DNA of 64,000 nucleotides. Origin: Marinihelvus fidelis. GTDB lineage: Bacteria; Pseudomonadota; Gammaproteobacteria; Xanthomonadales; SZUA-36. How positions within the stretch are numbered: position 1 is the first letter of the stretch; each line of letters starts with the position of its first letter. The notes under the pieces are model-generated. The model saw only the letters and a program-made list of their open reading frames with translations, was not told the DNA's origin and did no database searches. Below are positions 10,291 through 19,700 of the stretch, piece after piece. Location: positions 1-64,000 of the forward strand of contig NZ_VYXP01000013.1 of the NCBI RefSeq assembly GCF_008725655.1, written 5' to 3'. The position numbers and the translations under genes are program-made.

Positions 10291-10767
10291 CTATTTACCC
10301 GCGCAGAGCAGTTCGCAGCTGGCGACCTTCTTGCCGTCGACAGCGGCTTCGCAGTAGTACTGGCCCATGTTGCGCATGCGGCGTTTTTCCAGCACATCCA
10401 TGACCAGCTGGTCACCGGGAACGACCGGCTGGCTGAAGCGCGCGTTGTCCACCTTGACCAGGTAGAACAGCGGCGTTTCCTTGTTTTCCGCGGCCTGCGC
10501 GATGGCCCCCAACACGCCGGCCGCCTGGGCCATGGCCTCGACGATCAGCACGCCGGGCATCACCGGGTGGGTGGGGAAATGGCCGGTAAAATGCGGCTCA
10601 TTCTGGGTGACGTTCTTGATGGCGCGCAGGCGTTTATCCGGTTCCAGCTGCCACGACAGCACGCGGTCAACCAGCAGGAACGGGTAGCGGTGCGGGATCA
10701 GCGTCTGGATCTGTTCGATATCGATTACCTGCCCGGGCAGCGTAATTTCGGTGCTTGAGTCAGTCAT
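10291..10767 (-). CDS. fabZ: 3-hydroxyacyl-ACP dehydratase FabZ
   Basis: A 158-residue hot-dog fold enzyme that dehydrates 3-hydroxyacyl-ACP in fatty acid elongation. The active-site His is at residue 63 in [11 protein letters not shown] and the catalytic Glu at residue 77 in VEAMAQ. The [11 protein letters not shown] motif near the N-terminus is typical. FabZ and LpxA compete for 3-hydroxyacyl-ACP, which explains their linkage in one operon between lpxD and lpxA. The first 16 residues are an extra polar segment before the conserved core. Confidence 0.94.
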   Translation of the reverse strand: MTDSSTEITLPGQVIDIEQIQTLIPHRYPFLLVDRVLSWQLEPDKRLRAIKNVTQNEPHFTGHFPTHPVMPGVLIVEAMAQAAGVLGAIAQAAENKETPLFYLVKVDNARFSQPVVPGDQLVMDVLEKRRMRNMGQYYCEAAVDGKKVASCELLCAGK

Positions 10768-10778
10768 GCCGGGTGTTG

Positions 10779-11810
10779 TTACTCCGTGTTGTTGTCACGC
10801 CGTTCCAGGCGCTTGAGGGTCTTGTCCAGCCGGAACAGCCGCGCCAGTGCGCGTTGCCATTCCTTGATCGGGCGGCCGGGTATGGCGCCGGCCCAGGTAC
10901 TGCCGGATTCGGTGATGGATTTGCTGATCATGGTGAGCGCGGTCACCGTCACGCCATCGGCGATTTCCAGGTGCCCGGTCGCGCCCGAGCGCGCGCCCAG
11001 CAGGCAGTTCCTGCCGACGGTGGTGCTGCCGGCCAGGCCCACGTAGGCCGCCATGGCCGTGTGCGCGCCCACGTGGCAATTGTGGCCGATCTGCACCAGG
11101 TTATCGATGCGGACGTCGTCTTCCAGGACCGTGTCGCCGATTGCGCCGCGATCAATGCAGCTGTTGGCGCCGACCTCGCAATCGTCGCCAATGCGCACGC
11201 CGCCCAGTTGCGGCACCTTGACCCAGCCCTTCGCGTCCCTGGCGATGCCGAACCCGTCCGCACCAATCACGGCCCCCGGGTGAACCAGCACGCGCCGGCC
11301 AAGCCTGACGTCGTCCGCCAGCGTGATGTTGGCGACCAGCCGGCAACCGTCGCCCAGCACGGTGCCCGGGGCGAGCACGCAATTGGGCCCGATATCACAG
11401 CCGTCACCCAGCTGGCAGCCATCGCCGATGACGGCGTTGGCGCCGATATGCACCGCATTGCCCAGCACAACGTCCTGGCCCAGCCGCGCCGACGGGTGAA
11501 CGCCGGGCGTGTTCTTCGGGCGATGATCGAACAGTTCGGCGACCCGGGCGTAGGCCGCGTAGGGATTCGTACTGAGCAGGCAGTTGCCGGCATACTCGCC
11601 GACATCCTCCGGCTTGATGATGACCACGCCGGCGCGGCTGCCAGGCAGCTTTGATCGATAGGCCGGGTTGGACAGGAAGCTCACCTGCGTGGCGTCGGCC
11701 TGGTCCAGCGTCGAGACACCGCTGACCACGTGACCGGCGTCACCGCGCAACTCGAGGTCGAATCGCTTGGCGAGGGCTTCCAGGGTGTGGCGCGCGGGCG
11801 GGGCTTGCAT
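10779..11810 (-). CDS. lpxD: UDP-3-O-(3-hydroxyacyl)glucosamine N-acyltransferase
   Basis: A 343-residue enzyme adding the second acyl chain in lipid A synthesis. An N-terminal uridine-binding domain (about residues 1-100, with VSFLSNPAYRS) precedes a left-handed beta-helix of hexapeptide repeats from about residue 105 to 300. The GADGFGIA segment and the catalytic His in LVQIGHNCHVGAHT are visible. The C-terminal helix carries KEWQRALARLFRLDK. It lies 20 bases after skp and 11 bases before fabZ. Confidence 0.95.
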   Translation of the reverse strand: MQAPPARHTLEALAKRFDLELRGDAGHVVSGVSTLDQADATQVSFLSNPAYRSKLPGSRAGVVIIKPEDVGEYAGNCLLSTNPYAAYARVAELFDHRPKNTPGVHPSARLGQDVVLGNAVHIGANAVIGDGCQLGDGCDIGPNCVLAPGTVLGDGCRLVANITLADDVRLGRRVLVHPGAVIGADGFGIARDAKGWVKVPQLGGVRIGDDCEVGANSCIDRGAIGDTVLEDDVRIDNLVQIGHNCHVGAHTAMAAYVGLAGSTTVGRNCLLGARSGATGHLEIADGVTVTALTMISKSITESGSTWAGAIPGRPIKEWQRALARLFRLDKTLKRLERRDNNTE

Positions 11811-11830
11811 GCAACCGGCGTGGAACGGCC

Positions 11831-12364
11831 TCAGGGCAGGGCCCGTTCGAGCTCGTCGGCGTCGAATTCCACCTGCAGCTGATCGAGGATCAGGTCGGTG
11901 ATGTCCAGTGTCGGACTGGCGTAGACCACGGGGCTTGAGAGCACCAGGTCGTAACCGTAGCGCTGGGCGATTTCCTGCACCGCGATATTGATCTGGTCTT
12001 CCAGCGACTGGACCTCTTCGGTGCGGCGGAACGACAGTTCGTCGCGAAGGTCTTCGCGCTGGCGGTTGATGCTGCGGCGGGCCTCGCGAATCTCGCGTTC
12101 CAGCCCGGCCTGGTCGCCCGGAGTCAGGTCGCCGCGCGCCAGGCGCTGTTCCAGCAGGTCGACACGGGCTTCTTCCAGCTCAATGGCATCGTTGCGTGGG
12201 CGGAATTCCTGGTCGAGTTTCTCGCGCCCGGCGATGACCTGCGGGGCGTTATCCAGCACTTCCTTCATGTTGACGTAGCCGATGCGCACAGACTGAGCGT
12301 GGGCGGTCGTCGCAAGGACAACCCCCAGCCCAATGGCCAGCCATGTCAATACACGCAATTTCAC
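11831..12364 (-). CDS. skp: OmpH/Skp-family periplasmic chaperone
   Basis: A 177-residue exported chaperone that holds unfolded outer-membrane proteins for BamA. From GTG 12364 the N-terminus VKLRVLTWLAIGLGVVLA leads to a signal peptide cut at AHA-QS, followed by IGYVNMKEVLD and a long charged coiled-coil arm (about residues 50-125, rich in Glu/Arg/Leu). A TTG at 12397 would lengthen the protein by 11 unlikely residues. A TATAAT on this strand at 12372-12377 ends only 7 bases from GTG, so a transcript from it would be nearly leaderless; read-through from bamA is the alternative supply. Confidence 0.9.
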   Translation of the reverse strand: MKLRVLTWLAIGLGVVLATTAHAQSVRIGYVNMKEVLDNAPQVIAGREKLDQEFRPRNDAIELEEARVDLLEQRLARGDLTPGDQAGLEREIREARRSINRQREDLRDELSFRRTEEVQSLEDQINIAVQEIAQRYGYDLVLSSPVVYASPTLDITDLILDQLQVEFDADELERALP

Positions 12365-12428
12365 AAGAGTAATTATACACTTGTCTGTCGCTCCCAAGAA
12401 GGGGCAACTGGCCGGTGTATTTTGGGCT

Positions 12429-12453
12429 TGCCGGGGCCGTGGCCCCGGGCAAG
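12429..12453 (-). terminator. Hairpin between bamA and skp
   Basis: Immediately beyond the bamA stop, TTGCC-GGGGC pairs with GCCCC-GGCAA around a CGTG loop with one bulged G. No T-run follows on the transcribed strand, so it is more likely an mRNA-stability or attenuating hairpin between bamA and skp than a full terminator. Confidence 0.45.
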
Positions 12454-12454
12454 A

Positions 12455-14944
12455 TCAGAAGGTCGAGCCGAAGGAGAACTGGATCGATTCGGTGCGGTCG
12501 CCGTCCTTTTCGATCAGCGGCACCGCGAAGTTCATGATGATCGGGCCCACCGGCGCCTGCCAGGTGACCGACAGGCCGGCGGAGGCGCGCAGCAGGTCGG
12601 CGTCGAAGGCGTCGACATTTTCGTACACGTTACCGACATCGATGAACAATGCGATGCGCGAGCCCGAGCCCTGCGTGAATGGCGTGGGCACGGCCAGTTC
12701 GACACCACCGGATACCTTGAAGTCGCCGCCCACGGCGCGACAGAACGGGTCTTTCGGACCCAGGGTGTTGTCATCGAAGCCGCGGATGTCGCGCACACCA
12801 CCGCCGTAGAAATGCTCGAAGAAGGGCAGGCCGGTATCCAGGCCGATGACCTCTTCCTGCAGGCACTGGGCGCCGTCCGGCAACTCGGTGTCCTGCACGG
12901 TCGCCAGCGAGGTGTTGTCATAATCGTCGTAGGCGTCGCCATAGCCGACATCGCCGTGGAAAGAGAACGTCAGGCCGTTACGGGTGAGCGGGATGTACTT
13001 GGCGTAGCGGTAGAACAGCTTGTAGTACTCGCGGCTGCTGCCGGGGCCGGAGGCCTCCAGGCTCAGGCGCTGGACCGAACCCATGGTCGGGTTGAGGAAG
13101 TGGTTACGCGAGTCACGCGACCAGGACAGGGTCAGGTCGTAGACATCGAATTCACGCTCATCCGCGGACAGCACGCCATCACCGTTATGGTCCAGCGAGT
13201 TCGACAGCGGGTCGCCGTCGATCGGCACGTAGTACGACTCGAAACAGATGTCGTTTTCATTCAGGTCGGGAAAACAGATGGTGTCATCCGGATCCTCAGG
13301 ATCAGGAATCTCCGAGTCGAACACGAACCGGCCGATATTGATGTCGGTCGAGCGCACGCCTACGCCGGCACGGACATAATCGATTTCCGTCAGCGGCGCG
13401 CCGAAGTTCATGCCGGCCGCGGCCTCGCTGCTGGTGTAGGTCGAAATGTTGGCCGCGCCACGGTCGTACTCCGAATAGCGTACGTAAAAGCCGCGGCTCA
13501 CGCCCTCGTCGGTCCAGTACGGGTTCTCGTAGGTAAAGTTGAAGCTGCTGATGATGTCGCTGGACGACACCGCCGCACCCACGCGGTTACCACTACCCAG
13601 GAAGTTGTCCTGCTGGATCGACAGCGAGTAGATCAGGCCCTGGATCTCGGAATAGCCCAGGCCGACCGAGAAGCTGCCGGCCGGTCGCTCAACCACTGAT
13701 ACCACCACGTCGACCTGGTCGTCGGTGCCGGGCACCGGTGGGGTTTCCAGTTCGACGGTGTCGAAATAGCTCAGCCGCTGCAGACGCACCTTCGAGCGGT
13801 CGATGGCGGCCTGTGAGAACCACGCGCCTTCCATCTGGCGCATTTCACGGCGCAGGACCTCGTCCTTGGTGCCGACATTGCCCTCGAACACGATGCGGCG
13901 GATGTAAACGCGCTTGCCCGGGTCGACGTAGTAATTGATGTCGACGGTCAGGTTGTCGCGGTCGATCTGCGGGATCGGGTTGACGTTGGCGAAGGCGTAA
14001 CCGATGTTCGACAGCAGCGCCGTGATGTTGTCGACGCTCTGTTCCATGTTCTTGCGCGAGAACACGGCGCCTTCCTCGGTGACGATCAGCCGGCGCAGTG
14101 TCGCCTCGTCGACCACCAGGTCGCCAGTGACCTGGATCTCGTTGATGTGGAACAGTTCGCCCTCGGTGACGTTGGCGGTGATGTAGATGTTCCGCTTGTC
14201 CGGACTGATGGAAACCTGGGTCGATTCGACGTTGGCGTCGATGTAGCCGCGATCCTGGTAGTAGGAACGGACCTTCTCCAGGTCGCCGGAGAGTTTCTCG
14301 CGGGTGTAGTCGTCGTCCTTGGCCCAGAACTTCCAGAACGGCGGGATGCCGGATTCGAACTCGGTGCGGATTTCCTCATCCGTGAACAGCGTGTTGCCGG
14401 TCACGTTGATGTGGCGGATCTTGGCAGTCTTGCCCTCGTCGACGACGATGGCGATGCGTATACGGTTGCGGTCCAGGTTGGTCGTGCGGGTGTCCACGCT
14501 GACCGCGTAGCGGCCCTGGCTGTAGTACTGCGCGACGAGTTCCTGCTGGATCCGGTCCAGCGCCTGCGGGTCGAACACCTCGCCTTCCGCCAGGCCGATA
14601 TCGGCCAGTACGCGGCGCAGGTCGTCTTCCTTGATGGCCTTGTTGCCTTCCAGCGAAATATTGGCGATCGACGGCCGTTCCTGGATGCGGATGACCAGGA
14701 TGTCACCCTCGCGCAGGAAGTCGATCGAGTCGAAGAAGCCGGTGCGGTACAGCTCACGAATGGCGGACTGCATACCGGACGTGTTCAGGGTATCCCCCGC
14801 GTCCAGTGGCAGGTAATTGAACACCGTTCCCTCCGATACGCGTTGCAGGCCTTCGACGCGGATATCGGAGATGGTGAAGGGCTCAAGGGCGAGGGCCGGG
14901 CCGGACAGCATCAGGCCCAGGATGATCGCCAGGATTTTTCTCAT
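12455..14944 (-). CDS. bamA: Outer membrane assembly factor BamA
   Basis: An 829-residue Omp85 protein, the essential insertase for outer-membrane beta-barrels. The signal peptide is residues 1-19 (cut after ALA), followed by five POTRA domains to about residue 430, each opening with a basic/aromatic strand such as ISDIRVEGLQRV. A 16-strand barrel follows, with the GSGNRVGAAVSS stretch and the lid-loop motif VRDIRGF (R-G-F) near residue 700. It ends in Phe, as outer-membrane barrels do. An acidic loop with DHNGDGVLSADERE near residue 590 resembles a calcium-binding EF-hand loop, unusual for BamA. It lies between rseP and skp as in E. coli. Confidence 0.96.
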   Translation of the reverse strand: MRKILAIILGLMLSGPALALEPFTISDIRVEGLQRVSEGTVFNYLPLDAGDTLNTSGMQSAIRELYRTGFFDSIDFLREGDILVIRIQERPSIANISLEGNKAIKEDDLRRVLADIGLAEGEVFDPQALDRIQQELVAQYYSQGRYAVSVDTRTTNLDRNRIRIAIVVDEGKTAKIRHINVTGNTLFTDEEIRTEFESGIPPFWKFWAKDDDYTREKLSGDLEKVRSYYQDRGYIDANVESTQVSISPDKRNIYITANVTEGELFHINEIQVTGDLVVDEATLRRLIVTEEGAVFSRKNMEQSVDNITALLSNIGYAFANVNPIPQIDRDNLTVDINYYVDPGKRVYIRRIVFEGNVGTKDEVLRREMRQMEGAWFSQAAIDRSKVRLQRLSYFDTVELETPPVPGTDDQVDVVVSVVERPAGSFSVGLGYSEIQGLIYSLSIQQDNFLGSGNRVGAAVSSSDIISSFNFTYENPYWTDEGVSRGFYVRYSEYDRGAANISTYTSSEAAAGMNFGAPLTEIDYVRAGVGVRSTDINIGRFVFDSEIPDPEDPDDTICFPDLNENDICFESYYVPIDGDPLSNSLDHNGDGVLSADEREFDVYDLTLSWSRDSRNHFLNPTMGSVQRLSLEASGPGSSREYYKLFYRYAKYIPLTRNGLTFSFHGDVGYGDAYDDYDNTSLATVQDTELPDGAQCLQEEVIGLDTGLPFFEHFYGGGVRDIRGFDDNTLGPKDPFCRAVGGDFKVSGGVELAVPTPFTQGSGSRIALFIDVGNVYENVDAFDADLLRASAGLSVTWQAPVGPIIMNFAVPLIEKDGDRTESIQFSFGSTF

Positions 14945-14984
14945 TCGTGCAGGTCCAAGAGGCAGGCGGTAACCGAGCGGGATT

Positions 14985-16361
14985 CTAGCTAACCAGCCGT
15001 AAAATGTCGTTAATGATGCCCAGGCTCATCAGGCCGAACAGCGCGACCAGGCCAATATACTGGCCCGCGATCTGCGCCTGGTCGGAAACCGGGCTTCCTT
15101 TGACCCATTCTATCAGGTAATACAACAGGTGGCCGCCGTCGAGCACCGGAATGGGCAAGAGGTTCAGGATGCCCAGGCTCAGGCTGATCAGGCCCAGGAA
15201 AAACAGGAAGTTGGACAGGCCGGCATTGGCCGACGAATTGGCGAACTGGGCGATGCCGATGGGCCCGGAAATGTTGCTGACCGAGGCCGAGCCGGTGATC
15301 ATCCGGCCCAGAAGCCCCAGTGTCGCGCCGGTCAGGCGCCAGGTCTCCGCGACCGCGGCGCCAAAACCGTCGACCGGGCCGTGGCGCATCAGCAGGTAGG
15401 CGCGTTCCATTTTCGCCCGGGTGGCGTCATCCGGGCCCTGGTTGACGATGCCGATCACGGGGCGTGAGCCGAACAGGCCGCTGCGCTGGGGCTGCGGCGT
15501 GACCTCGAAGATGCGTTCGATGCCACTGCGATCGACGGTGATGGCGATGGGGCCCTCGCGCTCCGCGTGCTCGGTGATGCGGAACGGCACCCAACTCCAG
15601 TCCTCCACCGGCTCACCACCGATGGCCGTGATGCGGTCCCCGGCGCGCAGGCCGGCAGCCTGCGCCGGGCTGTCTGGCGTGACCTCGCCGATGATGGCGG
15701 GGATCACCGGCCGCCATGGCGCGATGCCGATGGCTTCCAGTGTCTGTTCTTCCTCGAAGTCATCGCCCAGGCCGCCCAGGTCCAGCGTCACCTGGCGGCG
15801 CTCGCCATCGAGGTCTTCGAGCTCTACGTTCACCTGGTCGCGGTCCAGCGCGTGGGTGACCAGGCCCAGGATGGCGTGCGACCAGCTGCGCGTGCGGTCG
15901 CCGTCCAGCGCAATGATCTCGTCTTCCGGCTGGATGCCGGCTTCGGCGGCGATACCGGTCACTTCGCCGACGATGGGGCGGGATTCGGGTATGCCTACGG
16001 CGAACATGAGCCAGAACGCGAACACCGCAAACACCAGGTTGAACACGGGTCCCGCGACGACAATGGCGAAGCGCTGGCCCACGGGCTTGCGGTTGAAGGC
16101 CTGGTCCAGCTCGTCCGCGGCGACCGGCCCTTCGCGCTCGTCCAGCATTTTTACGTAGCCGCCCAGCGGCAGCGCGGCCACCTGCCACTCGGTGCCGTCC
16201 TTCGCGGTCCGCTTCCACAGCGCCTTGCCGAAACCGACGGAGAAGCGCAGCACCTTGACGCCACAGCGACGGGCGACCCAGTAGTGGCCGAACTCGTGGA
16301 ACGTGACCAGCAGGCCCAGCGCAACGATTAGCCACCAGATGGAACCGAGGATTTCAAGCAT
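14985..16361 (-). CDS. rseP: RIP metalloprotease RseP (site-2 protease)
   Basis: A 458-residue inner-membrane zinc protease that makes the second cut in RseA and so releases sigma-E during envelope stress. The HEFGH zinc motif is at residues 22-26, two PDZ domains occupy roughly residues 115-300 (second with AGLRAGDRITAIGG), and the third zinc ligand lies in VLDGGHL near residue 400. Four membrane segments are visible. I chose ATG 16361, giving MLEILGSIWWLIVALG; it overlaps the dxr stop by eight bases. The longer frame upstream lies inside dxr. Confidence 0.94.
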   Translation of the reverse strand: MLEILGSIWWLIVALGLLVTFHEFGHYWVARRCGVKVLRFSVGFGKALWKRTAKDGTEWQVAALPLGGYVKMLDEREGPVAADELDQAFNRKPVGQRFAIVVAGPVFNLVFAVFAFWLMFAVGIPESRPIVGEVTGIAAEAGIQPEDEIIALDGDRTRSWSHAILGLVTHALDRDQVNVELEDLDGERRQVTLDLGGLGDDFEEEQTLEAIGIAPWRPVIPAIIGEVTPDSPAQAAGLRAGDRITAIGGEPVEDWSWVPFRITEHAEREGPIAITVDRSGIERIFEVTPQPQRSGLFGSRPVIGIVNQGPDDATRAKMERAYLLMRHGPVDGFGAAVAETWRLTGATLGLLGRMITGSASVSNISGPIGIAQFANSSANAGLSNFLFFLGLISLSLGILNLLPIPVLDGGHLLYYLIEWVKGSPVSDQAQIAGQYIGLVALFGLMSLGIINDILRLVS

Positions 16362-17553
16362 GTTCAGACATCTTGCGAATGGTCTCCCGGGCCAGCGCGC
16401 GGGCGGCCTGGTCCGCCGCCAGCACATCGTCGATCGACGCGACCGCGCCCGCGGGTGTGGCCTCGAGCGTGGATTCAATAATGACCGGAATTCGGGTAAA
16501 GCCGATTTCCGCGTCGAGAAAGGCTTGGACAGCAATTTCGTTGGCGGCGTTCAATACCGCGGGCGCTTTGCCACCGGCCCGCAGCGCGTCGAAGGCCAGC
16601 CGCAGGCAGGGGAAGCGATCCAGGTCCGGGGCATGGAAGTCCAGTCGCCCCGCGGTCGCCAGGTCCAGCCGGGCGACGCCGGCCTCGATGCGCTCGGGCC
16701 AGGCCAGCGCGTGGGCGATGGGGGTGCGCATGTCCGGCATGCCCAGCTGGGCCAGTACCGAGCCGTCGCGGTAGGCGACCAGCGAATGAACGATGCTCTG
16801 CGGGTGCACGACCACGTCGATCATGTCCGCCGGCGCGCCGAAAAGGCCGTGCGCCTCGATCACTTCCAGGCCCTTGTTCATCAGCGTGGCCGAGTCCACG
16901 GAAATTTTGCGGCCCATGTCCCAGTTGGGGTGCGCGCAGGCCTGCTCCGGGGTGACCGCGGCCAGCTCGGCCGACGGCGTTTCGCGGAACGGCCCGCCCG
17001 AAGCGGTCAGGATCAGTTTTTCGACGCCCGATGCGGCCAGGCCGCGTTCCGCAAAGTCGACTGGCAGGCTCTGGAACAGGGCGTTGTGCTCGGAGTCCAC
17101 CGGCACCAGGCGCGCGCCCGAGGCCTGCCGCGCCTTTTCGAACAAGTCGCCGGCGATGACCATGGATTCCTTGTTGGCCAGCGCCACGTGATGGCCCAGT
17201 TCGACGGCGCGAAGGGTCGGCTCCAGGCCTGCAGCGCCGACAATCGCGGCCATGACGATGTGGGTGCCGTCCAGCGACACGATGTCGCGCAGGGCCTGCG
17301 GCCCGGCGTGGGGTGTGGCGCCACTGCCGTGTTCGCGCAGCGCCAGGGCCAGGTCATCGAAGCATTCGGCGTTGGCGATGACGGCGTGGGCAGCATCGTG
17401 TTGGGCGCACAGCGCGGCCAGCCCCTGGACATCGTGATGGGCGGTCAACGCCACAACACGGAAGCGTTCCGGGTGACGCGCGGCGACATCCAGCGTGCTG
17501 CGCCCCACCGAACCGGTGGCGCCGAGTACGACCAGCCCTCGTGGCGTGTTCAC
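16354..17553 (-). CDS. dxr: 1-deoxy-D-xylulose-5-phosphate reductoisomerase
   Basis: A 399-residue NADPH-dependent enzyme converting DXP to MEP, the committed step of the non-mevalonate isoprenoid pathway and the target of fosmidomycin. The NADPH loop GATGSVGRSTLDV is near residue 12, the substrate and metal region shows VDSEHNALFQ and ILTASGGPFR, and MGRKISVDSATLMNKGLEVIEAHGLF... is the family signature (read here in short: KISVDSATLMNK). The start is GTG 17553, overlapping the cdsA stop by four bases. It supplies precursors for the product of uppS two genes upstream. Confidence 0.95.
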   Translation of the reverse strand: MNTPRGLVVLGATGSVGRSTLDVAARHPERFRVVALTAHHDVQGLAALCAQHDAAHAVIANAECFDDLALALREHGSGATPHAGPQALRDIVSLDGTHIVMAAIVGAAGLEPTLRAVELGHHVALANKESMVIAGDLFEKARQASGARLVPVDSEHNALFQSLPVDFAERGLAASGVEKLILTASGGPFRETPSAELAAVTPEQACAHPNWDMGRKISVDSATLMNKGLEVIEAHGLFGAPADMIDVVVHPQSIVHSLVAYRDGSVLAQLGMPDMRTPIAHALAWPERIEAGVARLDLATAGRLDFHAPDLDRFPCLRLAFDALRAGGKAPAVLNAANEIAVQAFLDAEIGFTRIPVIIESTLEATPAGAVASIDDVLAADQAARALARETIRKMSEHA

Positions 17554-18371
17554 AGGCCCGCCAGGAGTTTTCCGAGCACGAAGAACGGGGCGCCGGCCAG
17601 CAGGCTGTCGAGCCGGTCGAGCACGCCGCCGTGACCGGGGAAGATTCGCCCGGTATCCTTCAGGCCGACGGTGCGCTTGTGCAGGCTGATGAACAGGTCA
17701 CCGCCCACGGAGACCAGCGCCGTGACCAGCGCCAGCGGCACCAGGGCCAGCGGCGCGAAGGGCAGGGCGGGGATCAGCCAGGCCGCCAGTGGCGCGACCA
17801 CCGCGGCAGTCAGCAGGCCGCCATAGAGCCCGGCCCGTGTCTTGCCCGGGCTGATGCGCGGCGCCAGCTTTGCGCCGCCGATGGCGCGACCGCTGAAATA
17901 GGCGCCGACGTCGGCCGCCCAGATGGTCAGCAACAGTAGCAAAACCCACCACTCACCATTGGGCTCCATGCGCAGCCAGGCCAGCGACATCCAGCCCAGG
18001 GTCATGACGCCGATCGCAGTCAGGAAACCACGGGCGCGCCAGCTGGCGTCGACCCGGCGGTCGGGCGTCCATGACCAGATCTGCACGAACATGACCCCCC
18101 AGGCCAGGCAGGCCATCAGGAAAACCGCCATCGGATCGGCCGTCCAGCTGCTCCAGTAGCGCGCCAGTGCGTAGAGCAGGGCGGCCTGGATGAGCAGCAT
18201 GACCCAGGTGGCGGGGCCGTTGCCCAGGCCCGCCAGCTGGCGAAACTCCCAGCAGCCCACCATGACCAGGCCAGCGGCGACATAGCCAAACGCCATGGCC
18301 GACATGCCGAACAGCAGGAAAAAGGCCGCGGGCAGCAGGACCAGGGCGGTGATGATCCGGGTCCTAAGCAT
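17550..18371 (-). CDS. cdsA: Phosphatidate cytidylyltransferase
   Basis: A 273-residue integral membrane enzyme that makes CDP-diacylglycerol, precursor of all phospholipids. About eight hydrophobic segments are visible. The C-terminal signature includes KRTVGLKDTGRIFPGHGGVLDRLDS near residues 230-254 (key residues K-R, K-D, G-G, D-R-x-D). ATG 18371 gives MLRTRIITALVLLP and overlaps the uppS stop by eight bases. A longer frame upstream is the uppS antiphase reading. Confidence 0.93.
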   Translation of the reverse strand: MLRTRIITALVLLPAAFFLLFGMSAMAFGYVAAGLVMVGCWEFRQLAGLGNGPATWVMLLIQAALLYALARYWSSWTADPMAVFLMACLAWGVMFVQIWSWTPDRRVDASWRARGFLTAIGVMTLGWMSLAWLRMEPNGEWWVLLLLLTIWAADVGAYFSGRAIGGAKLAPRISPGKTRAGLYGGLLTAAVVAPLAAWLIPALPFAPLALVPLALVTALVSVGGDLFISLHKRTVGLKDTGRIFPGHGGVLDRLDSLLAGAPFFVLGKLLAGL

Positions 18372-19101
18372 GGGCGTGGTCGCGGACCTGCTTGCCGGTC
18401 TTGCCAAAACGCCGCTCGCGCTGCTGGTAGGCCGCAATGGCACGATCCAGTTCGTCCTTGCCGAAATCAGGCCACAGCACGTCGCTGAAATAGAACTCGG
18501 TGTAGGCGCACTGCCACAGTAAAAAGTTGCTGATGCGCATCTCGCCACCGGTGCGGATGAACAGGTCGGGGTCGGGGGTATCGGCCAGGGCCAGCCTGGA
18601 GCCGAACAGGCCCTCGTCGATTGATGCCGGGTCAAGCTGGCCGTCACGAGCCTGCTCGGCCATCGTCCTGGCGGCGTTGACGATATCCCAGCGTCCGCCG
18701 TAGTTGGCGGCCACGTTGAGCTGTGAGCGGGTGTTGGCAGCGGTGAGTTCCTGCGCCGCGAGCATGCGCTCGCGCAGTTCCGGCTTGAAGCCGGAGAGGT
18801 CGCCGATGAAGCGTACCTTGACGCCGTTTTCATGCAGGCCCTTGACCTCTTTCTCCAGTGCGCTCATGAACAGGTCCATCAGCCGCGAGACTTCGAGGGC
18901 AGGGCGGTTCCAGTTTTCCGACGAGAACGCGAAAACGGTCAGGATGCGGATGCCGATCTCGGTGCCGTGCCTGGCCGTTCGCCGCAGCGCCTTCAGGCCT
19001 GCCTGGTGCCCCCAGCTGCGGGAGCGCCGGCGTTGTTCTGCCCAGCGCCCGTTGCCATCCATCACGATGGCAACGTGTTCCGGCATGTGCGCTTCCGGCA
19101 T
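18364..19101 (-). CDS. uppS: Undecaprenyl diphosphate synthase (cis-prenyltransferase)
   Basis: A 245-residue cis-prenyltransferase that makes the C55 lipid carrier for peptidoglycan and O-antigen. MDGNGRWAE near residues 14-22 holds the catalytic Asp, FAFSSENW near residue 55 is the family motif, and RTGGEMRISNFLLWQ near residue 185 binds the isopentenyl pyrophosphate. ATG 19101 overlaps the frr stop by one base. Confidence 0.95.
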   Translation of the reverse strand: MPEAHMPEHVAIVMDGNGRWAEQRRRSRSWGHQAGLKALRRTARHGTEIGIRILTVFAFSSENWNRPALEVSRLMDLFMSALEKEVKGLHENGVKVRFIGDLSGFKPELRERMLAAQELTAANTRSQLNVAANYGGRWDIVNAARTMAEQARDGQLDPASIDEGLFGSRLALADTPDPDLFIRTGGEMRISNFLLWQCAYTEFYFSDVLWPDFGKDELDRAIAAYQQRERRFGKTGKQVRDHAHA

Positions 19102-19658
19102 CAGATTTCCAGCAGTTCCTGCTCTTTCTCCTCGACGATGCTGTCGACCTGGCCGATGTGATCGTCGGTGATTTTCTGGATCTCGGTCTCGGCGCGACGG
19201 GCGTCGTCCTCGGAGATATCCTTGTCTTTCAGCAGCTGCTGGCAGTGGTTGTTGGCGTCGCGACGGATGTTGCGAATGGCGATCTTGGCGTTCTCGCCCT
19301 CGCTGTGCACCACCTTGCCCAGGTCGCGGCGACGCTCCTCGGTCAACGGCGGCAGCGGGATACGGATCACGGTGCCGGCGGTAGACGGATTCAGGCCCAG
19401 GTCGGACTGCATGATCGCTTTTTCGATGGTGCCGACCATGTTCTTGTCGAACGGCGTGACCGCCAGCGTGCGCGCGTCCTCCACCGTGACGTTCGCGGAC
19501 TGGCTGATGGGCACCTCGGTGCCGTAGTACTCCACGTGCACGTGCTCAAGCAGGCTGGGGTGGGCGCGGCCGGTGCGAATCTTGGCCAGTTCCGTGCGCA
19601 GCGAGTCGATCGACTTGTGCATGCGGACCCGGGCGTCTTTCTTGATATCTTCGAGCAT
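19101..19658 (-). CDS. frr: Ribosome recycling factor
   Basis: A 185-residue tRNA-mimic that, with EF-G, splits post-termination ribosomes. The sequence shows the [13 protein letters not shown] motif near residue 30, [14 protein letters not shown] in the head domain and [13 protein letters not shown] near residue 110 in the long helical bundle. Length and spacing are normal. It lies 42 bases after pyrH; the gap holds a small CCGGCC/GGCCGG hairpin. Confidence 0.95.
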   Translation of the reverse strand: MLEDIKKDARVRMHKSIDSLRTELAKIRTGRAHPSLLEHVHVEYYGTEVPISQSANVTVEDARTLAVTPFDKNMVGTIEKAIMQSDLGLNPSTAGTVIRIPLPPLTEERRRDLGKVVHSEGENAKIAIRNIRRDANNHCQQLLKDKDISEDDARRAETEIQKITDDHIGQVDSIVEEKEQELLEI

Positions 19659-19700
19659 GGTTCAACTCCTGGTGTTCTGCGAGCCGGCCGTGGCCGGTTT

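Noticed and set aside
12299-13699. A 466-codon plus-strand frame
   Set aside because: Antisense to bamA; low-complexity composition and no motif.
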